Assembly: GCF_003515075.1 (NCBI RefSeq) | Contig: NZ_QWLV01000001.1 | Coordinates: forward strand, 867,182 to 931,181 | Direction of reading: 5' to 3' | Source of the DNA: Sphingomonas gilva | GTDB taxonomy: Bacteria; Pseudomonadota; Alphaproteobacteria; Sphingomonadales; Sphingomonadaceae | DNA: 64,000 nt | Shown here: positions 15,832 through 25,262 of the stretch, piece after piece | Layout of the letters: the number at the start of each line of letters is the position of its first letter | Position numbering within the stretch: position 1 is the stretch's first letter | The notes under the pieces: generated by a model | What the model was told of the DNA's origin: nothing | Database searches by the model: none | What the model saw: only the letters and a program-made list of their open reading frames with translations | Translations under genes and position numbers: made by a program

Positions 15832-18189
15832 GTGAGGAACGGCCTGACCACGACATTGCGCGGAGCGATGACGGCGCTTCTTGCGGCCAGCCTCGTGCTG
15901 CCCGCGCCGCTGGCCGGCGCGGCGCTTGCGCAGCAAGCCGCCCCGGAAGCGCTGGTCGATCTGGTCAATCCGCTGATGGGGACCGATTCCGAATTCGCGC
16001 TGTCCTACGGCAACACCTATCCCGCGGTCGCCGTGCCCTGGGGCATGAACTTCTGGACCCCCGTCACGGGCAAGATGGGCAACGGCTGGGGCTATACCTA
16101 CGACGCCTACAAGATCAGCGGGATCAAGCAGACCCACCAGCCGAGCCCCTGGATGAACGACTATGCCGCCTTCGAGCTGATGGCGGTGACGGGGCCGCTG
16201 CGCATCAAGCAGGAGGAGCGCGCATCCTGGTACAGCCACAAGGCCGAGGAAAGCCGCCCCTACAAGTACAAGGTCTATCTCGCCGATCATGACGTGACGG
16301 CGGAGGTCGTCCCCACCAGCCGCGCCGCGCAGTTCCGCTTCACCTTCCCCGAAAGCGACGACGCGCACATCGTCCTCGACGCCTATAACGAAGGCTCGAT
16401 GGTGACGATCGACCCGAAGAAGCGGCGGATCACCGGCTATGCCCGCAACAACAGCGGCGGCGTGCCGGACAATTTCCACAACTATTTCGTCCTTCAGTTC
16501 GATCGTCCCTTCACCGTAACCCGCACCTGGGACGAGAACTGGCAGCTGCACGACGCGCTGAAGAGCGAGGGCGCGCATGTCGGCGCGGTGGTCAGCTTCA
16601 AGACCAAGAAGGGCGAGCAGGTCGGCGTCAAGGTCGCATCCTCGTTCATCAGCCCCGAGCAGGCGGTGCGCAATCTGGAGAGCGAGGTCGGCAAGGACAG
16701 CTTCGCCCAGACCGAAGCCAAGGCGCGCGCCGAATGGGAGAAGGAGCTGTCGCGCATCCGCGTGACCGATCCCGACATCGACAACCGCCGCACCTTCTAT
16801 TCGGCGCTCTACCGGATGCTGCTGTTCCCGCGGCCGCTGCATGAGATCACCGCGGCGGGCAAGACGGTGCACTACAGCCCGTATGACGGCAAGGTGCACG
16901 AGGGCTATCTCTACACCGACAACGGCTTCTGGGACACCTGGCGCGCGGTCTTCCCCTTCTTCGCGCTGATGTATCCCGAGTTCGACAGCAAGGTGATGCA
17001 GGGGCTGGTCAACACCTACAAGCAATCGGGCTGGCTGCCCGAATGGGCGAGCCCCGGCCACCGCAACGTGATGATCGGATCGAACTCCGCGATCATCATC
17101 GCGGACACCTATCTGAACGGCGTCCGCGGCTTCGACGTCGAGACACTGTACGAGGCGATGGTCAAGAACGCGACCACCTCCGAGGGCCGGCCCACCGACG
17201 ACCGGGGCCGGGTGCTGACCGCCGTCGGGCGCGAGGGTGTCGAATATTATAACCGGCTCGGCTACGTCCCTTATAATGTCGGCATCAACGAGAGCGCGGC
17301 GCGCACGCTGGAATATGCGACCGCCGATTTCGCGCTGTCGCGATTGGCGGCGGCGCTTGGCAAGACCGAGGACGCGAAGAAATACGCCGCACAGGCGCAG
17401 AACTATCGCAAGCTGTACGACGCTGAGAGCGGCTGGATGCGCGGGCGCAACCAGGACGGCAGCTGGGCGACGCCGTTCAACCCGCTGAAATGGGGTGATG
17501 CGTTCACCGAGGGCAATTCGCTGCATTACAGCTGGTCGGTGATGCAGGACGTGCAGGGCCTGATCAACCTGATGGGCGGCGACAAGGCGTTCGTCGACCG
17601 GCTCGATTCGATCTTCACCACGCCGCCTTTGTTCGACGACAGCTATTACGGCCAGACGATCCACGAGATCCGCGAGATGCAGATCGTCAACATGGGTCAG
17701 TACGCCCATGGCAACCAGCCGATCCAGCACATGATCTATCTCTATGACTGGGCCGGCGCGCCGTGGAAGGCGCAGTATCATGCGCGCAACATCATGGAGA
17801 AGCTCTACTCCTCCGCGCCCGACGGCTATCCGGGCGACGAGGACAACGGCCAGACCTCGGCCTGGTACGTCTTCTCCGCGCTCGGCTTCTATCCGGTGAC
17901 GCCGGCGGTCGGCCAATATGCGATCGGCAGCCCGCTGTTCAGACAAGTCGAGCTGACCATGCCAGGCGGCAAGCAGCTGACCATCGAGGCCGAGAATAAC
18001 GGGCCGGAGAATGTCTACATCCAGTCGGTAACCTTCAACGGCCAGCCGCACGACAAGACCTGGCTCGACCGCGAGGCGCTGCAGCGGGGCGGCACGCTCA
18101 CCTTCGTCATGGGGCCGAAACCCAACAAGCAATGGGGCACGGGCCAGTCGGCCGCGCCCTTCTCGATGAGCGCACCCAAGGGGAATTGA
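15832..18189 (+). CDS. GH92 alpha-mannosidase-like protein, general-acid Glu replaced by Gln (GH92-2)
   Basis: The 785-residue exported protein (signal ending ALAQQ) starts at a GTG preceded by GGGGAGAG. It has GH92 landmarks LVNPLMGTDSEF, DNGFWDTWRAVFP, EYATADFALSRLA, GWMRGR and the intact acidic loop YPGDEDNGQTSAWY. The catalytic-acid position is Gln629 in HGNQPIQHMIYLYDWAG, where canonical members have GNEP. A GH92 that removes mannose from mannose-1-phospho-6-mannose is reported to have this Glu-to-Gln change, because phosphate needs no protonation to leave. The barrel and base loop look intact, so an active mannosyl-phosphate hydrolase is a reasonable prediction. It lies 34 bases after GH43 and 4 bases before GH125. 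Confidence 0.93.
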   Translation: MRNGLTTTLRGAMTALLAASLVLPAPLAGAALAQQAAPEALVDLVNPLMGTDSEFALSYGNTYPAVAVPWGMNFWTPVTGKMGNGWGYTYDAYKISGIKQTHQPSPWMNDYAAFELMAVTGPLRIKQEERASWYSHKAEESRPYKYKVYLADHDVTAEVVPTSRAAQFRFTFPESDDAHIVLDAYNEGSMVTIDPKKRRITGYARNNSGGVPDNFHNYFVLQFDRPFTVTRTWDENWQLHDALKSEGAHVGAVVSFKTKKGEQVGVKVASSFISPEQAVRNLESEVGKDSFAQTEAKARAEWEKELSRIRVTDPDIDNRRTFYSALYRMLLFPRPLHEITAAGKTVHYSPYDGKVHEGYLYTDNGFWDTWRAVFPFFALMYPEFDSKVMQGLVNTYKQSGWLPEWASPGHRNVMIGSNSAIIIADTYLNGVRGFDVETLYEAMVKNATTSEGRPTDDRGRVLTAVGREGVEYYNRLGYVPYNVGINESAARTLEYATADFALSRLAAALGKTEDAKKYAAQAQNYRKLYDAESGWMRGRNQDGSWATPFNPLKWGDAFTEGNSLHYSWSVMQDVQGLINLMGGDKAFVDRLDSIFTTPPLFDDSYYGQTIHEIREMQIVNMGQYAHGNQPIQHMIYLYDWAGAPWKAQYHARNIMEKLYSSAPDGYPGDEDNGQTSAWYVFSALGFYPVTPAVGQYAIGSPLFRQVELTMPGGKQLTIEAENNGPENVYIQSVTFNGQPHDKTWLDREALQRGGTLTFVMGPKPNKQWGTGQSAAPFSMSAPKGN

Positions 18190-18193
18190 TCCG

Positions 18194-19624
18194 ATGAATC
18201 TCAGCCGTCGCGATATGATGTCGGGCGCGGGCGCGCTCGCCCTGTCGGCCACGCTTTCGGGCGCCGCACTCGCCGCGCAGCAGGTGAGCAAGCGGCCGCC
18301 CAAGGGCGAACGGCGCTTCACCAGCAAGGCCGTCGAGGCGGAGATCGCGCGGGTCAAGGCGAAGATCGGCGATCCCGAGCTCGCCTGGCTGTTCGAGAAT
18401 TGCTACCCCAACACGCTCGACACCACGGTGTTCACCGGCGAGGTCGGCGGCAAGCCCGACACCTTCGTCATCACCGGCGACATCAACGCGATGTGGCTGC
18501 GCGATTCATCGGCGCAGCTCCAGACCTATGTCCACCTGACCGGCAAGGATGCGGACCTCCGGCGGCTGTTCCACGGGGCGATCCAGCGCCAGGCGCGCTG
18601 CATCCTGAGCGATCCCTATGCCAACGCCTACACGATGGACCCGTCGGCCAGATCGAACCTGCCCGCCATCAACGACCTGACCGAGATGCGCCCCGGCGTC
18701 GCCGAGCGCAAATGGGAGATCGATTCGCTCTGCTACACGATGCGCCTCGCGCATGCCTATTGGACCGAGACGCGCGACAAGGCGCCGTTCGACAATGTCT
18801 GGGCGCAGGCGATGCGCGTTGCGGTCGACACGCTAAGGGTGCAGCAGCGCAAGGACGGGCCTGGGCCCTATCATTTCCAACGCGTCGACAAGTCGCCGAC
18901 CGAAACCCTGATGTTCGACGGCTTCGGCGCGCCGACGCGCAAGGTGGGGCTGATCCATTCGGGCTTCCGCCCATCGGACGACGCCTGCAAATTCCCGTTC
19001 CTGATCCCGTCCAACCTGTTCGCGGTCTCGGCCCTGCGGATGCTCGCGACCGTGCTGCGCGACACGCGCGACGATTCCGCCTTCGCACGCGATTGCGAAG
19101 CGCTGGCTGGCGAGGTCGAGGCGGCGCTCAATGCCCATGGCAAGATGCCCGACGGCAAGGGCGGCGAGGTCTGGGCCTATGAGGTCGACGGTTATGGCAA
19201 CGCGATCTTCATGGACGACGCCAACGTCCCCAGCCTTTCGGCGCTGCCGCTGCTGGGTTCGGCCGAGCGCGACGATCCGCTCTATCGCCGCACCGCCGCG
19301 CTCGCCTGGAGCGAGCGCAACCCCTATTTCTTCAAGGGGACCGCGGCCGAGGGCATCGGCGGCCCGCATATCGGCATGGACATGGTCTGGCCGATGTCGC
19401 TGATCACCCGCGCGCTGCTGAGCGATGACGAGGCCACCATCCGTCAGTGCCTCAAATGGCTGAAGACCACGCATGGCGGCACCGGCTTCATGCACGAAAG
19501 CTTCCACAAGGACGATCCGGCGAAGTTCACGCGGAGCTGGTTCGCCTGGGCGAACGGCCTGTTCGGCGACCTGATCCTCGACCTCGAACGCCGCAAGCCG
19601 GCGATCATCGCGGGGCGGATCTGA
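18194..19624 (+). CDS. GH125 exo-alpha-1,6-mannosidase
   Basis: The 476-residue protein belongs to the family (formerly DUF1237) whose characterised members are metal-independent inverting exo-alpha-1,6-mannosidases. Conserved blocks are TGDINAMWLRDSSAQ near residue 95, KWEIDSLCYT, HSGFRPSDDA, EVDGYGNAIFMDDANVPSL and GGTGFMHESFHKDDP. A twin-arginine-type signal (NLSRRDMMSGAGALALS) predicts folded export. It would remove alpha-1,6 branches left by the GH92 enzymes from mannan or high-mannose N-glycan. It sits 4 bases after GH92-2 and 2 bases before GH92-3 in a tight operon. Confidence 0.94.
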   Translation: MNLSRRDMMSGAGALALSATLSGAALAAQQVSKRPPKGERRFTSKAVEAEIARVKAKIGDPELAWLFENCYPNTLDTTVFTGEVGGKPDTFVITGDINAMWLRDSSAQLQTYVHLTGKDADLRRLFHGAIQRQARCILSDPYANAYTMDPSARSNLPAINDLTEMRPGVAERKWEIDSLCYTMRLAHAYWTETRDKAPFDNVWAQAMRVAVDTLRVQQRKDGPGPYHFQRVDKSPTETLMFDGFGAPTRKVGLIHSGFRPSDDACKFPFLIPSNLFAVSALRMLATVLRDTRDDSAFARDCEALAGEVEAALNAHGKMPDGKGGEVWAYEVDGYGNAIFMDDANVPSLSALPLLGSAERDDPLYRRTAALAWSERNPYFFKGTAAEGIGGPHIGMDMVWPMSLITRALLSDDEATIRQCLKWLKTTHGGTGFMHESFHKDDPAKFTRSWFAWANGLFGDLILDLERRKPAIIAGRI

Positions 19625-19626
19625 CG

Positions 19627-21969
19627 ATGCGGAACGATGTGCTGCGTATCAACCGTCGCGGCTTGCTCGGCGGCGCCGGAATGCTCGCGCTCGCCGGATG
19701 CGGGCCGAACGACCTGTGGGACGAACCGCCGGTTGCGGGCAGGCCCGACCTGTTCGTCGGCACCGGCGGGCACGGCCACACCTTTCCCGGCGCGTCGCTG
19801 CCGTTCGGCATGGCGCAATTGAGCCCCGACACCGACAATGCCCGTTGGGACGCGTGCTCGGGCTATCACCGCACCGACGGCTCGATCATGGGGTTCAGCC
19901 ATACGCATCTGTCGGGAACCGGCATCGGCGACATGCTCGACGTGCTGGTGGTGCCGACGCGCGGCAAGCTCGAGCTCGTGCCGGGCAAGCTCGGCAGCCC
20001 CGATGAGGGCTATCGACAGCGCTTCACCGACGAGTTCGCCGAGCCCGGCTATTACCGCGTCGGTCTCGAATCCGGGGTGCAGGCCGACCTGACCGTGACC
20101 GAGCGATGCGGGATCAGCCGCTATCGCTTCCCGGAGGGGCCGGGGCATATCCTGATCGACTTCGCGCACATGATCCTCGATTCATGGGACAAGGGCGAGC
20201 TGATTGAGCAGGCGAGGATGGCGCTGGAGGCCGACGGCACGCTGACCGGCCACCGCCAGGTCAACCGCTGGGCCAAGGGGCGGCACATCCATTTCGCGAT
20301 GCGGCTGTCGCGCAAACCCGACCACATCCAGTTCTTCGGCGACGGCGACACGCCGGCAGCGGACGGCACCACCGAGATCGCCGGCAAGCGCCTGAAGGTC
20401 GCACTGTTCTTCGACGATGCCGGCGGCGAGCCGATCCTGATCAAGACCGGCTTGTCGGGTGTCGCGCTGGAAGGCGCCAAGGCGGCGCTCGCGGCCGAAG
20501 CGCCGGGCTGGGACTTCGACGGCGCGCGCAAGGCGGCGCGCGACGTCTGGGCGCGCGAGCTGAACCTGGTGCGCGTCAGGGGCGGCACCAAGGACCAGCG
20601 CACGATCATGGCGAGCGCGCTCTATCATTGCTTCCTCGCGCCGACGCTCTTCACCGACCGCGACGGCCGCTACATGGGCCTCGACCGGCAGGTGCACCAG
20701 GCGCCCGAGGGCGAGCTGGCCTTCTCCACCTATTCGCTGTGGGACACGTATCGCGCGCTGCATCCGCTGCTGACATTGGTCCAGCCCGAGCGCTCGGCGA
20801 CATTCACCCGCGACCTCATCCGCCAGACGCAGGAAAGCCCCTATGGCCCGCCGGTCTGGCCGCTGCAGGGAGTCGAGACCGGCACGATGATCGGCTGGCA
20901 TTCGGTGGTGGTGCTCGCCGAGGCCAAGGCGAAGGGGATCGAGGCGGACTATGCCGCCGCCTGGCCCAACATCCGTCGCCGCGCCTTCGACCGCAGCTTC
21001 AAGGACAGCGACAGCTCGCTTGGCCGCGGCTACTATTACGATCTCGGCTACATTCCCGCCGACAAGGTGTGGGAGTCGGTCAGCCGCACCCAGGAATATG
21101 CCTATGACGACTGGGCGATGGCGGTGCTCGCCGATGCGGCGGGCGCGGGGGAGGATGCGGAGACGCTGCGCAAGCGCAGCCTGAACTATCGCAATGTCCT
21201 CGACGCCTCGATCGGCTTCGCCCGGCCCAAATTCTCCGACGGGACATGGTGGGCGCCTTACGATCCGATCCAGATCGGCCATGATCCGAAGAAGCATCGC
21301 GACTATACCGAGGCGAACGGCTGGCAGACGACCTTCCTCAACCAGCACGACATTTACGGCCAGATCGAGCTGTTCGGCGGCGACAAGGCGTTCGAGAACA
21401 AGCTCGACGCCTTCTTCAACGCGCCCTCGACGCTGCCCGACAACGCGCCGCCCGACATCTCGGGGCTGGTCGGGCAATATGCGCATGGCAATGAGCCCGA
21501 CCAGCACGCGCCCTATCTCTACGCCTATGCCGGCGCGCCGCATAAGACGCAGGCGATGGTGCGGCGGCTGCTCACCGAGATGTACAAGGCCGCCCCGGAC
21601 GGGGTGATCGGCAACGACGATTGCGGCCAGATGAGCGCCTGGTTCGTCCTCTCCGCATTGGGCTTTTACCCGGTCGATCCGGTGAGCGCGGTCTATGTCT
21701 TCGGATCGCCGCTGTTCGACGATGCCGAAATGGACCTGGGCGGCGGCAGGACGCTGCGCGTGCGTGCGCGCGGCAACGGGCCGAACGCGCCTTATGTCCA
21801 GTCGGTCCGCTGGAACGGAGAGCCGTGGACCCGCAACTGGATCGGCCATGCCACGCTGGCCCAGGGCGGCGAGCTGGAATTCGAGATGGGCGCGAGCCCC
21901 TCGCGCTTCGGATCGGCCAAGGCGGACCGTCCGCCGTCCTTCGGCCGGCCGGCGGAGACAGGCGAATGA
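19627..21969 (+). CDS. GH92 alpha-mannosidase, predicted Tat lipoprotein (GH92-3)
   Basis: The 780-residue GH92 enzyme keeps the catalytic acid Glu623 in HGNEPDQHAPYLY and the loop GNDDCGQMSAWF. The N-terminus has a twin-arginine pair (NRRGLLGGAG) followed by a lipobox LALAGC with Cys25, so it is predicted to be exported folded and lipid-anchored. The start at 19,627 keeps this whole signal and lies 2 bases after the GH125 stop. Expected activity is exo-alpha-mannosidase (1,2-, 1,3- or 1,4-linked; not decidable). It overlaps the following kinase by ATGA, so export enzyme and cytoplasmic kinase are translationally linked. Confidence 0.94.
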   Translation: MRNDVLRINRRGLLGGAGMLALAGCGPNDLWDEPPVAGRPDLFVGTGGHGHTFPGASLPFGMAQLSPDTDNARWDACSGYHRTDGSIMGFSHTHLSGTGIGDMLDVLVVPTRGKLELVPGKLGSPDEGYRQRFTDEFAEPGYYRVGLESGVQADLTVTERCGISRYRFPEGPGHILIDFAHMILDSWDKGELIEQARMALEADGTLTGHRQVNRWAKGRHIHFAMRLSRKPDHIQFFGDGDTPAADGTTEIAGKRLKVALFFDDAGGEPILIKTGLSGVALEGAKAALAAEAPGWDFDGARKAARDVWARELNLVRVRGGTKDQRTIMASALYHCFLAPTLFTDRDGRYMGLDRQVHQAPEGELAFSTYSLWDTYRALHPLLTLVQPERSATFTRDLIRQTQESPYGPPVWPLQGVETGTMIGWHSVVVLAEAKAKGIEADYAAAWPNIRRRAFDRSFKDSDSSLGRGYYYDLGYIPADKVWESVSRTQEYAYDDWAMAVLADAAGAGEDAETLRKRSLNYRNVLDASIGFARPKFSDGTWWAPYDPIQIGHDPKKHRDYTEANGWQTTFLNQHDIYGQIELFGGDKAFENKLDAFFNAPSTLPDNAPPDISGLVGQYAHGNEPDQHAPYLYAYAGAPHKTQAMVRRLLTEMYKAAPDGVIGNDDCGQMSAWFVLSALGFYPVDPVSAVYVFGSPLFDDAEMDLGGGRTLRVRARGNGPNAPYVQSVRWNGEPWTRNWIGHATLAQGGELEFEMGASPSRFGSAKADRPPSFGRPAETGE

Positions 21970-22934
21970 GCGTCGCATCGACCGACAGACGCGGACAGCT
22001 TTTGCCGCTTGCGGGCGTCGAGCTGGGCGGCACCAAATGCATCGTCACCCTTGCGCACGGTCCCGGCGCGATCCTCGACCAGCGAACGGTTCCGACGACC
22101 ACGCCCGACGAGACGCTGCCGGCGATCGTCGCGATCCTGCGGGAATGGCGGGCGGGGAGCGGCTTTCGCGCCCTCGGCGTCGCATCGTTCGGCCCGCTGG
22201 AGTTGGACGCCGCGTCCAGCCGGTACGGCCAGATACTCAGCACCAACAAGCCGGGCTGGTCCGGCATCGACGTGCTGCACCATCTGTCGGCGCCGTTCGA
22301 CGCGCCGACCGCGTTCGACACCGATGTCAACGGCGCTGCCCTCGCCGAGATTCGCTGGGGCTGCGGGCGCGGGCTGGAGGATTTCGCCTATGTCACCGTC
22401 GGCACCGGCGTCGGTGTCGGCCTGATCGTCCATGGGCGTCCGACGCGCGGGATCGGCCATAGCGAGATCGGCCATTTGCGCGTGCCGCGAACGGTGGGCG
22501 ACACACACCAAAGCGTGTGCGGCTTCCATGAGGATTGCGTCGAGGGCCTCGCCTCCGGCACCGCGCTGGTGGAGCGGCTTGGCGGGCGCGCGGTGCGCGA
22601 CGTTCCCCCCGACGATCCGGTCTGGACGCCGATCGTCGACGCGCTTGCGGCAATGTGTCACGCGCTGGTCTGCACGACCGGTCCGCGCCGCATCGCGATC
22701 GGCGGCGGGGTGGTGTCGGGGCAGTCCCATCTGCTGGGGCGGATCGAGACAAGGCTGATCGACAGCCTCAACGGCTATCTCGACCTGCCGAAATCGGGCG
22801 ACTACATCGTCGCGCCGCTGCTCGGGGTCTCGGCCGGGCCGCTCGGATCGATCGCGCTGGCCGCCAACGCGGCCGAAAGCGCGAGCGGCCAGATCGAGTT
22901 TTCACCATTGCATGACCGGGCGTTCGGGCGATGA
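21966..22934 (+). CDS. ROK family sugar kinase (fructokinase/mannokinase type)
   Basis: The 322-residue cytoplasmic kinase carries the ATP-binding phosphate-1 motif GVELGGTKC, the catalytic Asp in DTDVNGAA, and GTGVGVGLIVHG. The zinc-site region is HSEIGHLRV followed by a Cys/His set (HQSVCGFHEDCVEGLASG). This is the fructokinase/Mak branch of ROK proteins, whose members also phosphorylate mannose. Placed between two GH92 genes with ATGA overlaps on both sides, it most likely converts released mannose to mannose-6-phosphate. Unlike the two ROK regulators in this window it lacks a DNA-binding domain. Confidence 0.9.
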   Translation: MSVASTDRRGQLLPLAGVELGGTKCIVTLAHGPGAILDQRTVPTTTPDETLPAIVAILREWRAGSGFRALGVASFGPLELDAASSRYGQILSTNKPGWSGIDVLHHLSAPFDAPTAFDTDVNGAALAEIRWGCGRGLEDFAYVTVGTGVGVGLIVHGRPTRGIGHSEIGHLRVPRTVGDTHQSVCGFHEDCVEGLASGTALVERLGGRAVRDVPPDDPVWTPIVDALAAMCHALVCTTGPRRIAIGGGVVSGQSHLLGRIETRLIDSLNGYLDLPKSGDYIVAPLLGVSAGPLGSIALAANAAESASGQIEFSPLHDRAFGR

Positions 22935-25246
22935 TCATGGCCATGTTCCGCCCCCGCTTCGCCGCCGCGCTCGCTCTCATCCTCGCCGCCCCGCTGGTCG
23001 CCCAGGGGTATGACGATGTCGACCCGTTCATCGGCACGGGCGGGGAGGGGCACACCTTTCCCGGCGCGGTCTCGCCATTTGGCATGGTGCAGCTGAGCCC
23101 GGATACCGATACGAGCTGCGTCATCCGCGAATGCTATGACCATGCGGCGGGCTATCGGTACGAAGACCCGACGATCCAAGGCTTCTCGCACACGCATTTC
23201 TCGGGTTCCGGCCATTCGGACCTGGGCGACTTCCTGCTGATGCCGGTGGCCGGCGACGCCGTGCCGATCGAGCCGGGAGACGCGAAGAAGCCGGGCTCCG
23301 GCTATCGGTCGCGCTTCAGCCACGACACCGAAATCGCGCAGCCGGGCTATTATGCGGTCACGCTGAGCGATCCGGGCGTGCGCGCCGAGATGACCGCGGG
23401 GACGCGCATCGGCGTGCACCGCTATAGCTTCCCAAAAGGCAAGGCCGCGCATCTGGTGCTCGATCTGCGCAGCTCGCTGTACAATTATCCGGGCAAGATC
23501 CTGTGGTCCTCGCTCCGGCTCCATCCGGACGGCACGATCACCGGCTCGCGCGAGACGCGTGGCTGGGCGCCCGCGCGCAAGCTGTTCTTCGCGATGCGCT
23601 TCTCGGCGCCACTCAAGGATCACGCCTTTATCAGCACCGAAAAGGATGTCGCCTACAAGGGGTTCCGGGCGCCGGGGCACGGCACCGAGAACGTGGCCGA
23701 ACGATCCGGCAGAGCGCTGGTCGGGCGTTTCGACTTCGGCAAGCTGGACGAGCCGCTCGAAGTGAAGGTCGCGCTCTCATCGGTCGACGAAGCTGGCGCG
23801 ATCGCCAACCTCGAGAGTGAGGCGGGGGGCTTCGACGCAGTGCGGGCGAACGCCAGAGCGGCCTGGGAGAAGGCGCTGTCGGCAGTCGAGATCGAAGCGC
23901 CCGCGCCGATGCGCAAGAATCTGTACACGGCGCTGTATCACACGCTGCTCGCGCCGTCGGTGGCGGGCGACGCCGACGGCCGTTATCGCGGTCCCGACAA
24001 TGCGGTCCACCGGGCCGACGGCTTCACCTTCCGCTCGACCTTCTCGCTATGGGACACCTTCCGCGCCGAGCATCCGCTGCTGACGCTGATCCAGCCGGAG
24101 AAGACCAACAGCGACTTCGTCCGCTCGCTCATCGCCAGCCGCAAGGCCAGCCCGCACGGAATCCTCCCGGTCTGGCAGTTCCAGGGGCAGGAAACCTGGA
24201 CGATGATCGGCTACCACGCGGTTCCGGTCATCGCCGAAGCCTATCTGAAGGGCATCGGCGGGTTCGACGCGAACGAGGCGCTCGAGGCGATGGTCGCGAG
24301 CGCCACCTATGCGCCCTATGGCGGCCTGGGCGACTATATGAAGCTGGGCTATGTCGCGATCGACCGCGAGCCGGAAGCGGCGTCGAAGACGGTCGAATAC
24401 GCCTATGACGACTGGACCATCGCGCGCATGGCCGAGGCGATGGGTCGCAAGGATATCGCCGCGGCCTTTTCCAAGCGCGCGGGCAACTGGCGCAACAGCT
24501 TCGACGCCAAGACCGGCTTCCTGCGCGCCCGCAAGAGCGACGGCGGCTTCCGCGTGCCGTTCGATCCCACCGCGATCAACTACGGCTCCGACTATACCGA
24601 GGGCAACGCCTGGCAATATAGCTGGTTCGTCCCCCACGATCAGGCGGCGCTGTTCGACGTGATGGGCGGCGACGCGGCGGTGGTGAAGAAGCTCGACGAG
24701 ATGTTCGAATTCGACATGTCGGGCATCGACTACAGCCATGCAGAGGACATCGCCGGGCTGATCGGCCAATATATCCACGGCAACGAGCCGAGCCACCACG
24801 TCGCCTATCTCTACAACTATGCGGGCGCGCCATGGCGGACGCAGGAGCGGCTGAAGCAGATCGTCGACAGCCAGTACAAGCCGACGCCCGACGGCCTGTC
24901 GGGTAACGACGACCTGGGCCAGATGTCGGCCTGGCTGATGTTCACCGCGCTCGGCTTCTACCCCGTCACGCCGGGGAGCCTGGAATATGTCATCGGTCGG
25001 CCGTTCGTGGAACGGGCGACGCTGAACCTGCCGAACGGCAAGCGCTTCACGATCGCGGCGAATGTCGGAGAGGACCGGCCTTATGTCGGCCGGGTGCTGC
25101 TGAACGGCCGTCCGTTGACGCGCAGCTATCTGCGGCACGAAGAGATCATGGCCGGCGGCGAGCTTCGTTTCGAGATGCAGGCGCAGCCGAACCGGACATG
25201 GGCCGTGGCGCAGGCCGACCGGCCCTATTCGATGAGCCGGCGTTGA
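22931..25246 (+). CDS. GH92 alpha-mannosidase (GH92-4)
   Basis: This 771-residue canonical GH92 has a short Sec signal ending near LVAQG, VDPFIGTGGEGHTFPGA at the mature N-terminus, and FSHTHFSGSGHSDLGD. The barrel keeps Glu619 in HGNEPSHHVAYLYNYAG and GNDDLGQMSAW. The GNEPSHH form is the one found in characterised Bacteroides alpha-mannosidases. It is the last gene of the GH43-GH92 operon, beginning with ATGA overlap on the kinase gene. It is predicted to be a periplasmic exo-alpha-mannosidase dependent on calcium; the linkage is not decidable from sequence. Confidence 0.95.
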   Translation: MIMAMFRPRFAAALALILAAPLVAQGYDDVDPFIGTGGEGHTFPGAVSPFGMVQLSPDTDTSCVIRECYDHAAGYRYEDPTIQGFSHTHFSGSGHSDLGDFLLMPVAGDAVPIEPGDAKKPGSGYRSRFSHDTEIAQPGYYAVTLSDPGVRAEMTAGTRIGVHRYSFPKGKAAHLVLDLRSSLYNYPGKILWSSLRLHPDGTITGSRETRGWAPARKLFFAMRFSAPLKDHAFISTEKDVAYKGFRAPGHGTENVAERSGRALVGRFDFGKLDEPLEVKVALSSVDEAGAIANLESEAGGFDAVRANARAAWEKALSAVEIEAPAPMRKNLYTALYHTLLAPSVAGDADGRYRGPDNAVHRADGFTFRSTFSLWDTFRAEHPLLTLIQPEKTNSDFVRSLIASRKASPHGILPVWQFQGQETWTMIGYHAVPVIAEAYLKGIGGFDANEALEAMVASATYAPYGGLGDYMKLGYVAIDREPEAASKTVEYAYDDWTIARMAEAMGRKDIAAAFSKRAGNWRNSFDAKTGFLRARKSDGGFRVPFDPTAINYGSDYTEGNAWQYSWFVPHDQAALFDVMGGDAAVVKKLDEMFEFDMSGIDYSHAEDIAGLIGQYIHGNEPSHHVAYLYNYAGAPWRTQERLKQIVDSQYKPTPDGLSGNDDLGQMSAWLMFTALGFYPVTPGSLEYVIGRPFVERATLNLPNGKRFTIAANVGEDRPYVGRVLLNGRPLTRSYLRHEEIMAGGELRFEMQAQPNRTWAVAQADRPYSMSRR

Positions 25247-25262
25247 TGCGATTGGGGGCGCC

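Noticed and set aside
15721..18357. Antisense frame of about 880 codons opposite GH92-2
   Set aside because: Shadow of the GH92 gene; composition bias only.
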